DNA of 6,469 nucleotides. Source: CAUZFZ01 sp963579025. Lineage in GTDB: Bacteria; Planctomycetota; Planctomycetia; Planctomycetales; Planctomycetaceae. Positions 6,226 to 6,469 of the stretch are shown here, piece by piece. Every line of letters begins with the position of its first letter. Position 1 is the first letter of the stretch. The notes under the pieces were generated by a model, which saw only the letters and a list, made by a program, of their open reading frames with translations, made no database searches and was not told where the DNA came from. The stretch covers positions 1 through 6,469 of the forward strand of contig CAUZFZ010000294.1 of assembly GCA_963579025.1 (NCBI GenBank), written 5' to 3'. Position numbers and translations under genes: made by a program.

Positions 6226-6469
6226 ATTGAAATTGGCACGGCCTGCGACTGATGCTCCATCTCTGATTCAGTTTATAGCCTGTTGTCTGCAACGAGGCCT
6301 CTTAAGGCGTGCGGTGGATGAGAATTTACCTGCCGTAGGACGGCAGGGCCAGCGCACACTAACTCCGTTGTGGGACAAGGACTTGGAGCAGGAAGTTGTC
6401 GTTCCATCCGCAATGCCGGCGCTTCATGGCAATGCTTTCTTTGCCGGGATGCTGCTTCAGGAGCGATAG
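6226..6469. other. Unassigned region at the right end, open on both strands
   Basis: On the plus strand a frame runs from a TTG at 6227 to a TAG ending at 6469 (80 codons), covering the NHL leader and the palindrome. It contains WDKDLEQEVVVPSAMPALHG (near 6374-6433) and ends in LLQER. On the minus strand a frame enters at 6469 and runs about 36 codons (LLKQHPGKESIAMKRRHCGW near its start) to a TAG near 6359. Neither has a recognised domain, and the plus frame has no good start or ribosome site. The minus frame could be the tail of a gene outside the window. The region may also be part of a dispersed repeat. I do not call a gene here. Confidence 0.35.
6329..6347. repeat. Perfect GC-rich palindrome, 8-base stem with 3-base loop
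   Basis: CCTGCCGT (6329-6336) and ACGGCAGG (6340-6347) are exact reverse complements around an AGG loop. The hairpin lies about 115 bases upstream of the NHL start. On the minus strand it is followed by TAAATTCTC, which is not a clear T-run, so a Rho-independent terminator for a gene beyond the window is possible but unconvincing. A REP-like dispersed element is the other reading. Confidence 0.6.

Noticed and set aside
6272..6277. TATAAA as a -10 promoter box for the NHL gene
   Set aside because: No TTGACA-like -35 box lies 16-18 bases upstream and there is no extended -10 TG; kept only as a weak note.
1..6469. A defence island, mobile element or new multi-gene system
   Set aside because: No transposase, integrase, nuclease, toxin-antitoxin, CRISPR or phage gene is visible; the three genes belong to recognisable families of secreted planctomycete proteins.

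Overview
The window reads as a stretch of chromosome from a member of the Planctomycetota. The strongest evidence is the 1083-residue protein on the minus strand. It has an N-terminal LEPR-XLL-like motif (LEPKLLLAA), two GEVED modules that each open with D(F/Y)GDAPD, and a run of Ig-like repeats, a combination typical of planctomycete surface proteins. The second gene's mature N-terminus (DWPQAAGPNG) also resembles the WPQWRGP-type start of many planctomycete PQQ-like propeller proteins. The phylum is an inference from these protein features; no rRNA or other marker is present.

Layout: all three supported genes lie on the minus strand, so transcription runs from right to left. First is a secreted six-blade NHL propeller protein (5291-6214) that keeps the pattern of active-site residues of peptidyl-alpha-hydroxyglycine alpha-amidating lyase (PAL). 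After a 117-base gap comes a secreted PQQ-like beta-propeller protein (3635-5173), for which a GTG start behind a good Shine-Dalgarno sequence is preferred over an upstream ATG. After a 293-base gap comes the large modular extracellular protein (90-3341), whose frame ends within 90 bases of the left edge. The right 255 bases hold the leader of the NHL gene, a perfect GC-rich palindrome, and a stretch open on both strands that could not be assigned.

All three proteins are predicted to leave the cytoplasm: two carry classical signal peptides and one carries the planctomycete LEPR-XLL type leader. The shared direction and short first gap allow the two propeller genes to be co-transcribed. The longer second gap makes separate expression of the large protein more likely. 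No shared pathway can be shown from sequence alone.

There are no tRNA or rRNA genes, CRISPR arrays, transposase genes or recognisable defence genes. The window looks like ordinary planctomycete chromosome, not a new system. The points most worth following are the conserved PAL active site in the NHL protein, the architecture and missing C-terminal anchor of the large protein, and the possible dispersed repeat at the right end.
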